Of a stretch of 64,000 nt of DNA, positions 16,322 through 24,493 are shown piece by piece. Position 1 is the stretch's first letter, and the number at the start of each line of letters is the position of its first letter. Under the pieces are notes generated by a model. That model was not told where the DNA came from. It saw nothing but the letters and a program-made list of their open reading frames with translations, and did no database searches. Origin of the DNA: Acrocarpospora pleiomorpha (GTDB taxonomy: Bacteria; Actinomycetota; Actinomycetes; Streptosporangiales; Streptosporangiaceae); NCBI RefSeq assembly GCF_009687885.1, contig NZ_BLAF01000010.1:1-64000 (forward strand). The letters are read 5' to 3'. The position numbers and the translations under genes were made by a program.

Positions 16322-16349
16322 TTGCCGTGGACGGTCGCTTCGGTAGGCT
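16322..16349 (+). promoter_or_regulatory. Vegetative-type promoter of the EF-G paralogue
   Basis: TTGCCG (16322-16327), 16 bp, then TAGGCT (16344-16349), a good match to the actinomycete housekeeping consensus. It would give a ~250-nt leader before the EF-G-like gene. Confidence 0.55.
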
Positions 16350-16425
16350 CGCCGCGAATTGAGCGCCGCCCTGGGTATCCCTAGAAGCCGGCGGCGCGGG
16401 CCTTGGTGACGGAGGGGAGGCGGCC

Positions 16426-16542
16426 ATGCGTCATCGCGTCGCCGTCGTCGTTCCCTCGTCACGGTATGAGGTGATCCTGGTGTCTTCGCCGTCCCGGCGC
16501 CGGCTGCGCGGCCCGCGCTGGACGTCCGCGGCGAACGGCTGA
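16426..16542 (+). CDS. 38-aa leader peptide upstream of the EF-G paralogue
   Basis: A short frame starting MRHRVAVVVPSSRYEVILVS and ending in TSAANG, read from ATG 16426 to TGA 16542. It has a strong ribosome site (GAGGGGAGG, 5 nt before the ATG) and lies between a promoter and the EF-G-like gene in an otherwise gene-free 302-bp gap. The second half is Arg-rich. Leader peptides before ribosome-protection genes such as tet(M) act in attenuation, so a ribosome-stalling sensor is plausible. The following GC-rich stretch can fold, but I cannot define a clear terminator. Confidence 0.5.
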   Translation: MRHRVAVVVPSSRYEVILVSSPSRRRLRGPRWTSAANG

Positions 16543-16602
16543 CGCTGTCCCCGTTTCGTCCGGGATTCGCGCTGTCCTTTTCTGGATCATTTTGAAGGGC
16601 CC

Positions 16603-18641
16603 ATGGGCATGCGTACAAACCTTAACGACGTTCGCAATCTCGGCATCCTCGCCCACGTCGACGCGGGCAAGACGACCATCACCGAACGGATCCTGTACGC
16701 CACCGGCGTCACCTACAAACGGGGCGAGGTCCACGACGGCACGACCGTCACCGACTTCGATCCGCAGGAGCGCGACCGCGGGATCACCATCTTCGCCGCG
16801 GCGGTGAGCTGCGCCTGGAACGGCCGGCAGATCAACCTGATCGACACGCCGGGCCACGTCGACTTCTCCCATGAGGTGGAGCGCTCCCTGCGGGTGCTCG
16901 ACGGGGCGGTCGTCGTGTTCGACGGCGTCGCCGGAGTCGAACCGCAGACCGAATCGGTGTGGCGCCAGGCCGACCGGTACGGCGTGCCGCGCATCGCCTT
17001 CGTCAACAAGCTGGACCGGCCCGGCGCCGACGTCGACGCGGTGGCCGAGTCGATCCGCGCGCGACTGCGCGCGACCCCGCTGGTGGTCCAGCTGCCCATC
17101 GGCCGGGAAGCCGGGTTCACCGGAGTGGTGGACCTGGTGCGGATGCGATCCCTGATCTGGTCGGACGACGACACGGTCGAGGAGGGCCCCGTGCCCGAGG
17201 CGCTCCAGGACGAGGCGCGCCGGCGCGCCCGGCTGCTCCACGAGGCGGTGGCCGAACGGCATCCGCTCGCGCTGGAGGAGTTCTGCGCGGAGTCGGCCGT
17301 CTCCGCCCCGACGCTGACGGCCGCGCTGCGCGACCTGACCTGTTCCGGTGAGGCCGTGGTGGTGCTGTGCGGTTCCGCCTACCGCAACCGCGGGATCGAA
17401 CCGCTGCTGGACGCCATCGGGGCCTACCTGCCCTCGCCGCTGGACGTGCCGCCGGTGCGGGGCACGCGGGACGGCGAGGCGGGGGAGCGGGCCGCCGACC
17501 CGGCGGCGCCGTTCGCCGGGCTCGTCTTCAAGGTGAACTCGACCGCCTCGGGGCGGCTGACCTATCTGCGCGTGTATTCGGGGACGGTCCGGCGGGGGGA
17601 CACGGTGCGCGACGTGGGTGCTCGCCGTACCGAGCGGATCGGCCGGATCCTGCGGGTGCGGGCCGATCGGCACACAGAAGTGGCGGTCGCGGTGGCCGGG
17701 GACATCGTCGCGGTGGCCGGGCTGAAGGCGGCCGCCGCCGGGGCCAGCCTGTGCGACCCCGCCGCGCCGATCCTGTTCGAATCGGCCGCGGTGGCCGATC
17801 GGGTGGTCTCCGTGGCGGTCGAGGCCCGCCGGAGGATCGACGCCGACAGGTTCGGGTCCGCGCTGGCCCAGCTGGTCGAGGAAGATCCCTCGCTGGCGGT
17901 CCTGGCCGATCGGGAGACCGGGCAGACGGTGCTGTCCGGGATGGGCGAGCTGCATCTGGAGGTGGCGGTGGAGAAGGTCCGTCGCGATCACGGGCTGGAC
18001 GTCAGCGTCGGCCGGCCGAAGGTGGCCTACCGGGAGACGGTCGCCCGCGGGGTGTCCGGGTTGCTGTACCGGCACGTCAAGCAGGACGGAGGGGCAGGCC
18101 AGTTCGCCCACGTCGTCCTCGACGTGGAGCCGGCTCCGGGGTCGGATTTCGTGTTCCACTCGGCCGTCGTGGGCGGGCGGGTGCCACGGGAGTACATCGG
18201 GGCGGTGGAGGCCGGCTGCCGGGACGCGCTGGCCGACGGTCCCTTGGGCGGTCACCCGGTGACGGGCGTGCGGGTCACGCTCACCGACGGGGCCACCCAT
18301 CCGAAGGACTCCTCGGAGCTGGCGTTCCGCACCGCCGGCCGCCTCGCGCTGCGGGAGGCGCTGCGGGCCAGCCTGATGGTCCTCCTGGAGCCGATGGCCG
18401 AGGTGCTGGTCACCGTCCCCGCGGACGCCGTGTGCTGGGCGACCTGTCCGCCCGGCGCGGCCGCGTCTCCGACTCGACCGTCAGGGCCGGCACCGTGGTG
18501 ATCACCGCCACGGTCCCCCTGGCCGGCCTGTTCGGCTACGCGACCCGGCTACGCAGCCGGACCCAGGGCCGGGGCGCCTTCACCACCCGCCCCGCCGGCT
18601 ACGCCCCCGCCGCCCCGGCCGCGCCTTCGATAGCCCGCTAG
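16603..18641 (+). pseudogene. EF-G paralogue / ribosome-associated GTPase with 1-nt frameshift
   Basis: Translational GTPase of about 678 codons. G1 AHVDAGKTT (17-25), switch II DTPGHVDF, G4 NKLD, then EF-G domain signatures [51 protein letters not shown] and [10 protein letters not shown]. Near 18430, after VPADAV, the frame breaks; the family's continuation ([20 protein letters not shown], then FGYATRLRS) is read in the frame ending at 18641. One missing base explains this; without it the protein ends at 18501 with an unrelated tail. Either a real pseudogene or a sequencing error. Extra EF-G-like copies can protect ribosomes from drugs or act in stress; a Tet(M)-type role is an alternative. 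Confidence 0.82.
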
Positions 18642-18643
18642 AA

Positions 18644-18679
18644 CGATGGCTCCCGGCCACACCCGGCCGAGAGCCATCG
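18644..18679 (+). terminator. Hairpin terminator after the EF-G paralogue
   Basis: CGATGGCTC and GAGCCATCG form a 9-bp outer stem, with CCGG and CCGG inside. It begins 3 nt after the restored stop codon at 18641, which supports 18641 as the original gene end. Confidence 0.75.
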
Positions 18680-18699
18680 CCCTGGTACGTCTGCTGATA

Positions 18700-18736
18700 T
18701 TGAGGTTCCAGTAAAGACTAGGTTAGGCTAACCTAA
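18700..18736 (+). promoter_or_regulatory. Iron box (DmdR/IdeR-type) over a promoter
   Basis: CTAGGTTAGGCTAACCTAA (18718-18736) matches the DtxR/IdeR/DmdR1 19-bp consensus at 18 positions. A -35 TTGAGG (18700-18705) and -10 TAGGCT (18724-18729, spacer 18) place the operator on the -10, so iron-loaded regulator should block the downstream MFS gene. Confidence 0.85.
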
Positions 18737-18825
18737 AGCAGACAGTATGTCTTTAATGGTCGTGGAACCGAGTCCGCTCCGGCCCGGGGGACGACCGGAC
18801 TCCGCACGGATGAGGAGCCGACCCG

Positions 18826-20355
18826 ATGGCACCAGAGGACGACCAGGTGCGTTCGGTCCTGGCGGCACGGCGGCGCTGGACGGTCGCGATCACCGCGCTG
18901 TCGGCCATGCTGATGACGCTGGACATCACCATCGTGAACGTCGCGTTGCCGCAGATCGCGGCGGGCCTGGGCGCGGGTCTTGACGGGCTTCAGTGGATCG
19001 TGAACGCCTACACGCTGGCGTTCGCGGCGTTGCTGCTCTCGGTCGGCTCGTTGTCCGACCGGGTCGGGCGGCGGCGCATCTTCGGCCTGGGCGTGGCGGT
19101 GTTCACCGTGGCCTCGCTGGGCTGCGCCCTGGCCCCGGACACCACCGCGCTGGTGGCCGCCCGCGCGGTGCAGGGCGTGGGCGGGGCGCTGGTGATGGGC
19201 ACGGGCCTCGCGCTGATCGCCGCGGCGCACGCCGGTGCCGGGGCTCCGGCGCGCAACACCGCGATCGGGCTGTTCGCCGCCGGTGGCGCGGCGGCCGCGG
19301 CCCTCGGACCGCTGGTGGGCGGGGCTGTCGTGGACGGCTGGGGCTGGCGCTACATCTTCCTGCTCAACCTGCCGCTCGGCGCGGCGATCCTGCTCGGAAC
19401 GTGGCTGCGGCTGACCGAGTCGAAGGCCGACGATCTCCGGCACCGTCTCGACCTGGCCGGGCTGGTGCTGGCCGCCATGGTGCTGTTCGCGTTGAACTAC
19501 GCGCTGCTGACCGGCCCGGTCGAGGGCTGGTCGGCCACCTCGGTGGTGGGGTCGCTGGTCGCGGCCGGTGGCCTCGCGATCGTGTTCGGGATCGTGCAGT
19601 GGCGGCGCGGCGAGGCGGCCATGCTGGACCTGCGGCTGTTCCGGATCCGCTCGTTCACCGGGGCCCTCATCGTCACCTACGCCTCGCGCCTGGTCAGCTT
19701 CGGCCTGCTGCCGTTCCTGATCCTGTGGCTGAGCGGCATGCTGGGCCACAGCCCGCTCCAGATCGGCGTGCGGCTGCTGTTCCTGTCGATCACGATGATC
19801 ATCGTGGCGCCGCTGAGCGGGGCCCTGACGAGACGGGTGCCGGTCAACGTGCTGATGGCGCTGGGCATGGCGCTCACCGGCGCGGGCGCCCTCGCCATGA
19901 CCGTGATCGAGCCCGGTGACGACTGGACCGCCGCCGCCCCGGGCCTGGCCCTGATCGGCGCCGGTGCCGGGCTGGCGGCGCCCCACCTGCTCGGCGTGGC
20001 CGTCGGGGTCGTCCCGCCGGGGCGGGCCGGTATGGCCTCCGGCGCGGCGAACACCTTCTTCCCCCTCGGTACGGCATCGGGTGTGGCCGTCTTCGGCGCC
20101 GTCCTCGCCCACCAGGTCGACCTCCAGCTACCCGTGGCCGAAGGCCCGGCCGAGCAGGTCCGGGCGCTGGTCACGGCCGGTCGCTTCGACCAGCTCGCCA
20201 CGCTGCCCGAGCCCGTCCGGCAGGCGGCCGAGCGCGGCTTCACCAACGGGCTGTCGGCCATGCTCACCATCGCCGGCATCGCCGGGCTTCTCGCCGCGGT
20301 GGCGAGCCTGGTGCTGATCCGCGGCGCTGACCAGCACGAGGACGATCCCGCCTGA
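18826..20355 (+). CDS. DHA2-family (14-TM) MFS exporter, iron-regulated
   Basis: 509 residues with about 14 hydrophobic helices. DHA2 signatures are LDITIVNVALPQIAAGL in helix 1, the loop SLSDRVGRRRIF between helices 2 and 3, and GPLVGGAVVDGWGWRYIFLLNLPLG in helix 5 (motif C region). Such proton antiporters expel drugs or small metabolites. ATG 18826 follows GAGGAG. The iron box in the promoter suggests a siderophore exporter or a transporter induced in iron starvation, but no siderophore synthesis gene is near. A TetR gene follows 53 bp later. Confidence 0.9.
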   Translation: MAPEDDQVRSVLAARRRWTVAITALSAMLMTLDITIVNVALPQIAAGLGAGLDGLQWIVNAYTLAFAALLLSVGSLSDRVGRRRIFGLGVAVFTVASLGCALAPDTTALVAARAVQGVGGALVMGTGLALIAAAHAGAGAPARNTAIGLFAAGGAAAAALGPLVGGAVVDGWGWRYIFLLNLPLGAAILLGTWLRLTESKADDLRHRLDLAGLVLAAMVLFALNYALLTGPVEGWSATSVVGSLVAAGGLAIVFGIVQWRRGEAAMLDLRLFRIRSFTGALIVTYASRLVSFGLLPFLILWLSGMLGHSPLQIGVRLLFLSITMIIVAPLSGALTRRVPVNVLMALGMALTGAGALAMTVIEPGDDWTAAAPGLALIGAGAGLAAPHLLGVAVGVVPPGRAGMASGAANTFFPLGTASGVAVFGAVLAHQVDLQLPVAEGPAEQVRALVTAGRFDQLATLPEPVRQAAERGFTNGLSAMLTIAGIAGLLAAVASLVLIRGADQHEDDPA

Positions 20356-20408
20356 TCCGTCGTAGCGGCGGCGGTTGAGGGCCGCGCGGTGTTCCCTATG
20401 CTGCGGTT

Positions 20409-21056
20409 GTGGGAATCGGGAAGCGTACCGGTCGGCGGCGGACGCTGGACGACGGTCAGATCGTGGCCGCCGCGCGCTTCGTGGGTGTGGCCGAGTTCAC
20501 CATGCCGGCCGTGGCGAGCCGTCTCGGCGTGAGCCACTCCACGCTCTACCGCTACTTCGCCGACCGCGACGACCTGGCTCTCGCCGTGATCAACCAGATC
20601 GTCGCCGAGGCGTCCTGGCCGGAGCCGGACGGCGACTGGCGGGCCGCGGTCATCGACTACGCCACCGCGCTGTGGGCCGCCTTCGACCGCAATCCGGGCC
20701 TGGCCCAGGCGGCGTGGAAGGCCAGTACCGTACCGGACGCGATGGTGCCCGTGCTGGAGTCACTGGGCGCCCACATCGTCGGCCACGGCTTCACCCCCTA
20801 CGACGCGGTGCTGCTCCTCGACTTCGTCTCCGATCTCGCCCTCAGCACGTTCATCCTGATGAGCCACCTCGACCGCCCGGCCGGATCCGCACCGGGCTCG
20901 CCGTCCGTGCGCGAGACCTACCGGCACGGACTCGGCCGGATCGGGGTCATCGGACCGGCGATTCCCGCCGAGATCTGGCATGGTCGCGGCTGGTTCGACG
21001 AGAAGGTGTCCATCTTCCTCGACGGTTTCGCGCTCCGGCGGTTCAACGCGGGCTGA
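20409..21056 (+). CDS. TetR-family transcriptional regulator
   Basis: 215 residues. The N-terminal HTH is DDGQIVAAARFVGVAEFTMPAVASRLGVSHSTLYRYFADRDDL (about 14-56). The C-terminal ligand domain resembles the TetR_C group with a Trp-rich ALWAAFDRNPGLAQAAWKAS. It starts at GTG 20409, 53 bp after the DHA2 exporter and on the same strand, so it probably regulates that gene or itself. No obvious palindrome was found in the short gap. Confidence 0.9.
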   Translation: MGIGKRTGRRRTLDDGQIVAAARFVGVAEFTMPAVASRLGVSHSTLYRYFADRDDLALAVINQIVAEASWPEPDGDWRAAVIDYATALWAAFDRNPGLAQAAWKASTVPDAMVPVLESLGAHIVGHGFTPYDAVLLLDFVSDLALSTFILMSHLDRPAGSAPGSPSVRETYRHGLGRIGVIGPAIPAEIWHGRGWFDEKVSIFLDGFALRRFNAG

Positions 21057-21067
21057 CGGTCATCCGC

Positions 21068-21085
21068 CAGCGGTGAGCACCGCTG
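21068..21085. terminator. Short hairpin between convergent genes
   Basis: CAGCGGTG-AG-CACCGCTG lies between the TetR stop (21056) and the phosphotransferase stop (21087). It could terminate both, although the loop is very tight. Confidence 0.45.
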
Positions 21086-21086
21086 A

Positions 21087-21965
21087 CTACGCTGGGTACA
21101 GCCACTTCAGTGCGGTAAGGCTCTTTTCGAGATACTTCTCCTGTCCGGTCTCGATTCCGTAGGCCATGTCCTCCAGGACGCTGCATCTGGCGTAGAAGAC
21201 CGCGCGAGCGCTGATCGCGTCGACGTCGGTTTGGTAGGCCTGCAATGCCTGGCTTAAGGCTGCTGGACCTAGATCGCGGTAGAGGAGGCCGAAGTCATAG
21301 GCCGGGTCGACGATCGCGGCGTCGCTCCAGTCGATGATGCCGGTGACCGTGCGGGTGGCGGGGTCGACGAGAACGTGTTCGATTCCCAGGTCGTTGTGGG
21401 AGAACACCTGTGCGTATTCGTCAGCGGGTGGCGGCGCGTCGAGGAAGGCCTCGACGATGGGGCGATGTGCTGTCGGTATTCTCTCTACGGCGACGGAATA
21501 GGTGTCCGCGGCCTCGCTCAGCCATAACTGTTTCGGCTGGTCATCAGCGTTCACCAGGTCAGTCATGCGCTCGGCTGGAACATGATGCAGCGCGGCGAGG
21601 AGTTCGCCCAGCGCGGCCGCGATGCCGTTGGGGGATCGTCGCGCCGCGGGCACGTCGATCAGGGGCAGGCCGGGGAGTTTGAAGTAGGCCAGGCAGCCTA
21701 GTTCCGCGACCGTGAAACTCGGCTCGGGGACGGGCAGCGGTGAGATCCCGGCTACGGTCGTAAGAAGGCGAGTCTCGTCATTCACTCGCGCGGCCCGCTC
21801 CACCGGATCGGACTCCTTGGCGAAGCGCACGATCAGCTCACCGTTGACCTCGTACGCGATGTTGTCCTCGCCCTCGCCGAGGAGCGCCACCGAGGCGATC
21901 CGATAGCCGGGCAGGTGCGCGCCCACAACGTCACGTACGTCTTGATCGCGGCTCCAGTTCTGCAT
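21087..21965 (-). CDS. Aminoglycoside-phosphotransferase-family kinase
   Basis: 292 residues of the APH/choline-kinase fold. Visible are the nucleotide region LLGEGEDNIAYEVNGELIVRFAK, the Brenner motif with catalytic Asp in FSHNDLGIEHVLVD, and the metal-binding Asp in GIIDWSDAAIVDPAYDF. Closest in style to macrolide 2'-phosphotransferase-like and homoserine-kinase-like members, so an antibiotic or small metabolite is phosphorylated. It is divergent from the sensor kinase gene and not in an operon. The substrate cannot be told from sequence. Confidence 0.85.
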   Translation of the reverse strand: MQNWSRDQDVRDVVGAHLPGYRIASVALLGEGEDNIAYEVNGELIVRFAKESDPVERAARVNDETRLLTTVAGISPLPVPEPSFTVAELGCLAYFKLPGLPLIDVPAARRSPNGIAAALGELLAALHHVPAERMTDLVNADDQPKQLWLSEAADTYSVAVERIPTAHRPIVEAFLDAPPPADEYAQVFSHNDLGIEHVLVDPATRTVTGIIDWSDAAIVDPAYDFGLLYRDLGPAALSQALQAYQTDVDAISARAVFYARCSVLEDMAYGIETGQEKYLEKSLTALKWLYPA

Positions 21966-22102
21966 GCCCGCGACTCTAATACGACGACCGGGAACGGTCG
22001 CCCGCCCGCTGAATCAACAGAACGTTTAACAGTTTTATGCAGAAACATTGGTATTGGTTGCGCAGAGTGGTATGGATGGCAACTTTCAGGGGGAAACGGT
22101 CA

Positions 22103-24475
22103 ATGGTGACTGTCAGCGAAGGAGACATCGCTGTTGCTCGTGACTGCTTCTTCGCCGGTGAGGCCGTCGAGAGCGGAGTCCGCGAACGGGTGCTGATGTC
22201 CTGGCAGCGGTGCCGGAGCCTCGGCCTCGCGCCAGACTACGCGCCCTACGTGTACCACCGGGACGTTGACATGGACGGCAGGCTCGTCAGCGCCGCCCGG
22301 CCCGTGCTCGACCAGCTCGAATCCCAGCTCGCCGGTATCAACGTCGCCATCCTCCTCTTCGACGAGCAGGCGAGGATCCTGCAGCGCCGCGTCGGGGAAC
22401 CGGCCATCCTCAGCTTGCTCGACGACCTGCCCGCCTTGCCCGGCTGCGGGTGCCCCGAGGACATCGTCGGCACCAACGGCACCGGCACCGCCCTGGTCGA
22501 GCGGCGTCCCATCCTCATCCGGGGGCGGGAACACTTCGCGGAATCCCTGCGGCTGCTCGCCTGCGCCGGCGCCCCCATCCGCGACCCGATCAGCGGCCGC
22601 ATCCTGGGCGTACTGGATCTGACGTGCCCGGACCGGGAAGCCGACCCGGCGATGCTCGGCCTGGTCACCGACGCGGCCGTCCGCATCGAACGGCGCCTGT
22701 TCGAACAGACCTCCGAACGGGAACGCGCGCTGCTGCGGGCGTTCCTCGACGCCACGCATCGGGCGGGTGTCGTCCCCGTCGACCTGCTGCCCACGCACGA
22801 TCGGCTGCGCCTGCTGGAGAAGGCCACGGAGTTGATCTCCGTCGGCCATGTGGGCGTGGCGATGGTGCAGCTGTCGGGAGGCCGGGCCGCCACGCTGCGC
22901 AGCCGTCCCGTCGACGATCCCGCCGGGGCGAGCGGCATCGCGGTGGAGGCCGTCATCGACGGCGGCCCGGCCGCGCACGTGGCGTCCGGCGAGCCCAGGG
23001 CCGGGTATCCCCTGGTGGCGCCGACCGGCCTGCCGATACCCGCCACCAAGCTGAAAGCAGCCACTCCCACCGTCTGCGCCCCCCTGGCCGCGACGGAAGG
23101 GTGGCTGCTGGCCGTGAGCGAGCCGGGCATCGGGCGCCTGGCCTTGCAGGCGCGCGAACGGCTCGGCCTGCTGTGCGAGGCCGGCGCGCGGATCGGCACC
23201 ACCCTGGAGGTGACCAGGACCGCCGAGGAACTCACCGAGGTCACGGTCCCGCGGTTCGCCGACTACGCCGCCGTCGACGTGCCCGACTGGGTGCTGCACG
23301 GCCGCGAGCCGTCCACCCCGGATCCCGGGCTGTCCCGCATCGCCCTGGCCACCGCCCGGCCGGGGTCCTACCTGTACGGGCTCGGCTCGCTCATCCACCC
23401 GCTGCCGTCCACCCCGCACGCGCGCTGCCTGGCCACCGGGCAGCCGGTGCTCGAACCGGCGCTGGAAACCGTGTTCGGCTGGATGGCACAGGACCCTGAG
23501 CGCGGCCAGAGGGCGTGCGGGCAGGGCGTGCACTCACTCATCGCGGTGCCGATGCGGGCCCGCGGCGTCACCCTCGGGGTGGTCAGCTTCTACCGGTCCC
23601 AGGACACCGGCGCGTTCGAGGACGACGATGTGACCTTGGCCACCGAACTGGTCAGCCGGGCGGCAGTGTGCATCGACAACGCCCGCCGCTACACCCGCGA
23701 GCACACGATGTCGCTGGAGCTGGAACGCGCCGCCGAGTCGTTGAAACAGTCGCTGGAAAGCCAGCGGCGCTTCACCACCGACGCCTCCCACGAACTGCGC
23801 ACCCCCCTGGCCGGGCTACGGGCCCAGCTGGAGGAAGCCCAGCTCCATCCCGGCGAGACCGACCTGACCGAGCTGCTCGACCACGCGCTGGGCGATGTGG
23901 ACCGGCTGCAGGCCCTCGTCACCGACCTGCTCCTGCTGGCCAAGATCGGGGTCATGCCGCCCAGCGCGCTGGAGCACATCGACCTGTCCGGGCTGGCCGA
24001 AGCCGAAACCGCCCGCCGTACCGGCGACGGCAACCCCACCCTGCTCGACCTGCGGGACGGCGTGATGGTCGACGCCGTACCCATCCAGATCGTCCGCCTG
24101 CTGCACAACCTGCTCGACAACGCCCACCGCCACGCCACCACCGGCGTCACCGTGGCCGTCCACCGGGCCGGCGACCTGGCCCAACTCACCGTCACCGACG
24201 ACGGTCCAGGGGTGCCGGAAGCCGAACGCGAGCACATCTTCCAGCGCTTCGCTCGCCTGGACACCGCCCGCAGCCGCAGCCACGGCGGCTCCGGCCTCGG
24301 CCTGGCCATCTCCAGGGACATCGCCCACGCCCACAACGGCACCCTCCACGTCGAAGAGGCGCCCCCGCACGGCGCCCGTTTCGTCCTCCGCCTCCCCAGC
24401 AGGCCCCCAAAGGCTCGGGACAGCAGGCCTGAACTGGCACCCGAATCTCTCAGGGTGGGCGGATCCCCACCCTGA
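22103..24475 (+). CDS. Soluble hybrid GAF-domain sensor histidine kinase (orphan)
   Basis: 790 residues from ATG 22103, preceded by GGGGGAAA. Residues 1-~220 look like the sensor part of AcoR-type activators: RVLMSWQRCRSLGLAPDYAP, a GAF-like domain with FDEQARILQRRVG, and GTNGTGTALVERRPILIRGREHF. A second GAF domain (about 360-535) precedes the kinase. The H box is FTTDASHELRTPLAG with His near 563; N box LLHNLLDNAHRHA; G boxes DDGPGVPEAE and GGSGLGLAIS. There are no membrane helices, so it senses a cytoplasmic signal. No response regulator is adjacent. Confidence 0.9.
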   Translation: MVTVSEGDIAVARDCFFAGEAVESGVRERVLMSWQRCRSLGLAPDYAPYVYHRDVDMDGRLVSAARPVLDQLESQLAGINVAILLFDEQARILQRRVGEPAILSLLDDLPALPGCGCPEDIVGTNGTGTALVERRPILIRGREHFAESLRLLACAGAPIRDPISGRILGVLDLTCPDREADPAMLGLVTDAAVRIERRLFEQTSERERALLRAFLDATHRAGVVPVDLLPTHDRLRLLEKATELISVGHVGVAMVQLSGGRAATLRSRPVDDPAGASGIAVEAVIDGGPAAHVASGEPRAGYPLVAPTGLPIPATKLKAATPTVCAPLAATEGWLLAVSEPGIGRLALQARERLGLLCEAGARIGTTLEVTRTAEELTEVTVPRFADYAAVDVPDWVLHGREPSTPDPGLSRIALATARPGSYLYGLGSLIHPLPSTPHARCLATGQPVLEPALETVFGWMAQDPERGQRACGQGVHSLIAVPMRARGVTLGVVSFYRSQDTGAFEDDDVTLATELVSRAAVCIDNARRYTREHTMSLELERAAESLKQSLESQRRFTTDASHELRTPLAGLRAQLEEAQLHPGETDLTELLDHALGDVDRLQALVTDLLLLAKIGVMPPSALEHIDLSGLAEAETARRTGDGNPTLLDLRDGVMVDAVPIQIVRLLHNLLDNAHRHATTGVTVAVHRAGDLAQLTVTDDGPGVPEAEREHIFQRFARLDTARSRSHGGSGLGLAISRDIAHAHNGTLHVEEAPPHGARFVLRLPSRPPKARDSRPELAPESLRVGGSPP

Positions 24476-24478
24476 GAG
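24447..24478. terminator. Bidirectional terminator inside the kinase gene end
   Basis: CTCTCAGGGTGGG and CCCACCCTGAGAG form a perfect 13-bp stem with a 6-nt loop. The TGA of the sensor kinase (24473-24475) lies within the right arm. The convergent hydrolase gene ends 16 bp further on. Confidence 0.85.
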
Positions 24479-24493
24479 ACCGGATCGCGGAAC

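Noticed and set aside
16459..18300. 613-codon minus-strand ORF under the EF-G paralogue
   Set aside because: Antisense shadow without family motifs; the plus strand carries all GTPase signatures.
18410..18445. Programmed frameshift in the EF-G paralogue
   Set aside because: No slippery heptamer or stimulatory hairpin is visible at the break, and EF-G-like genes are not known to use one; a lost base or sequencing error is simpler.
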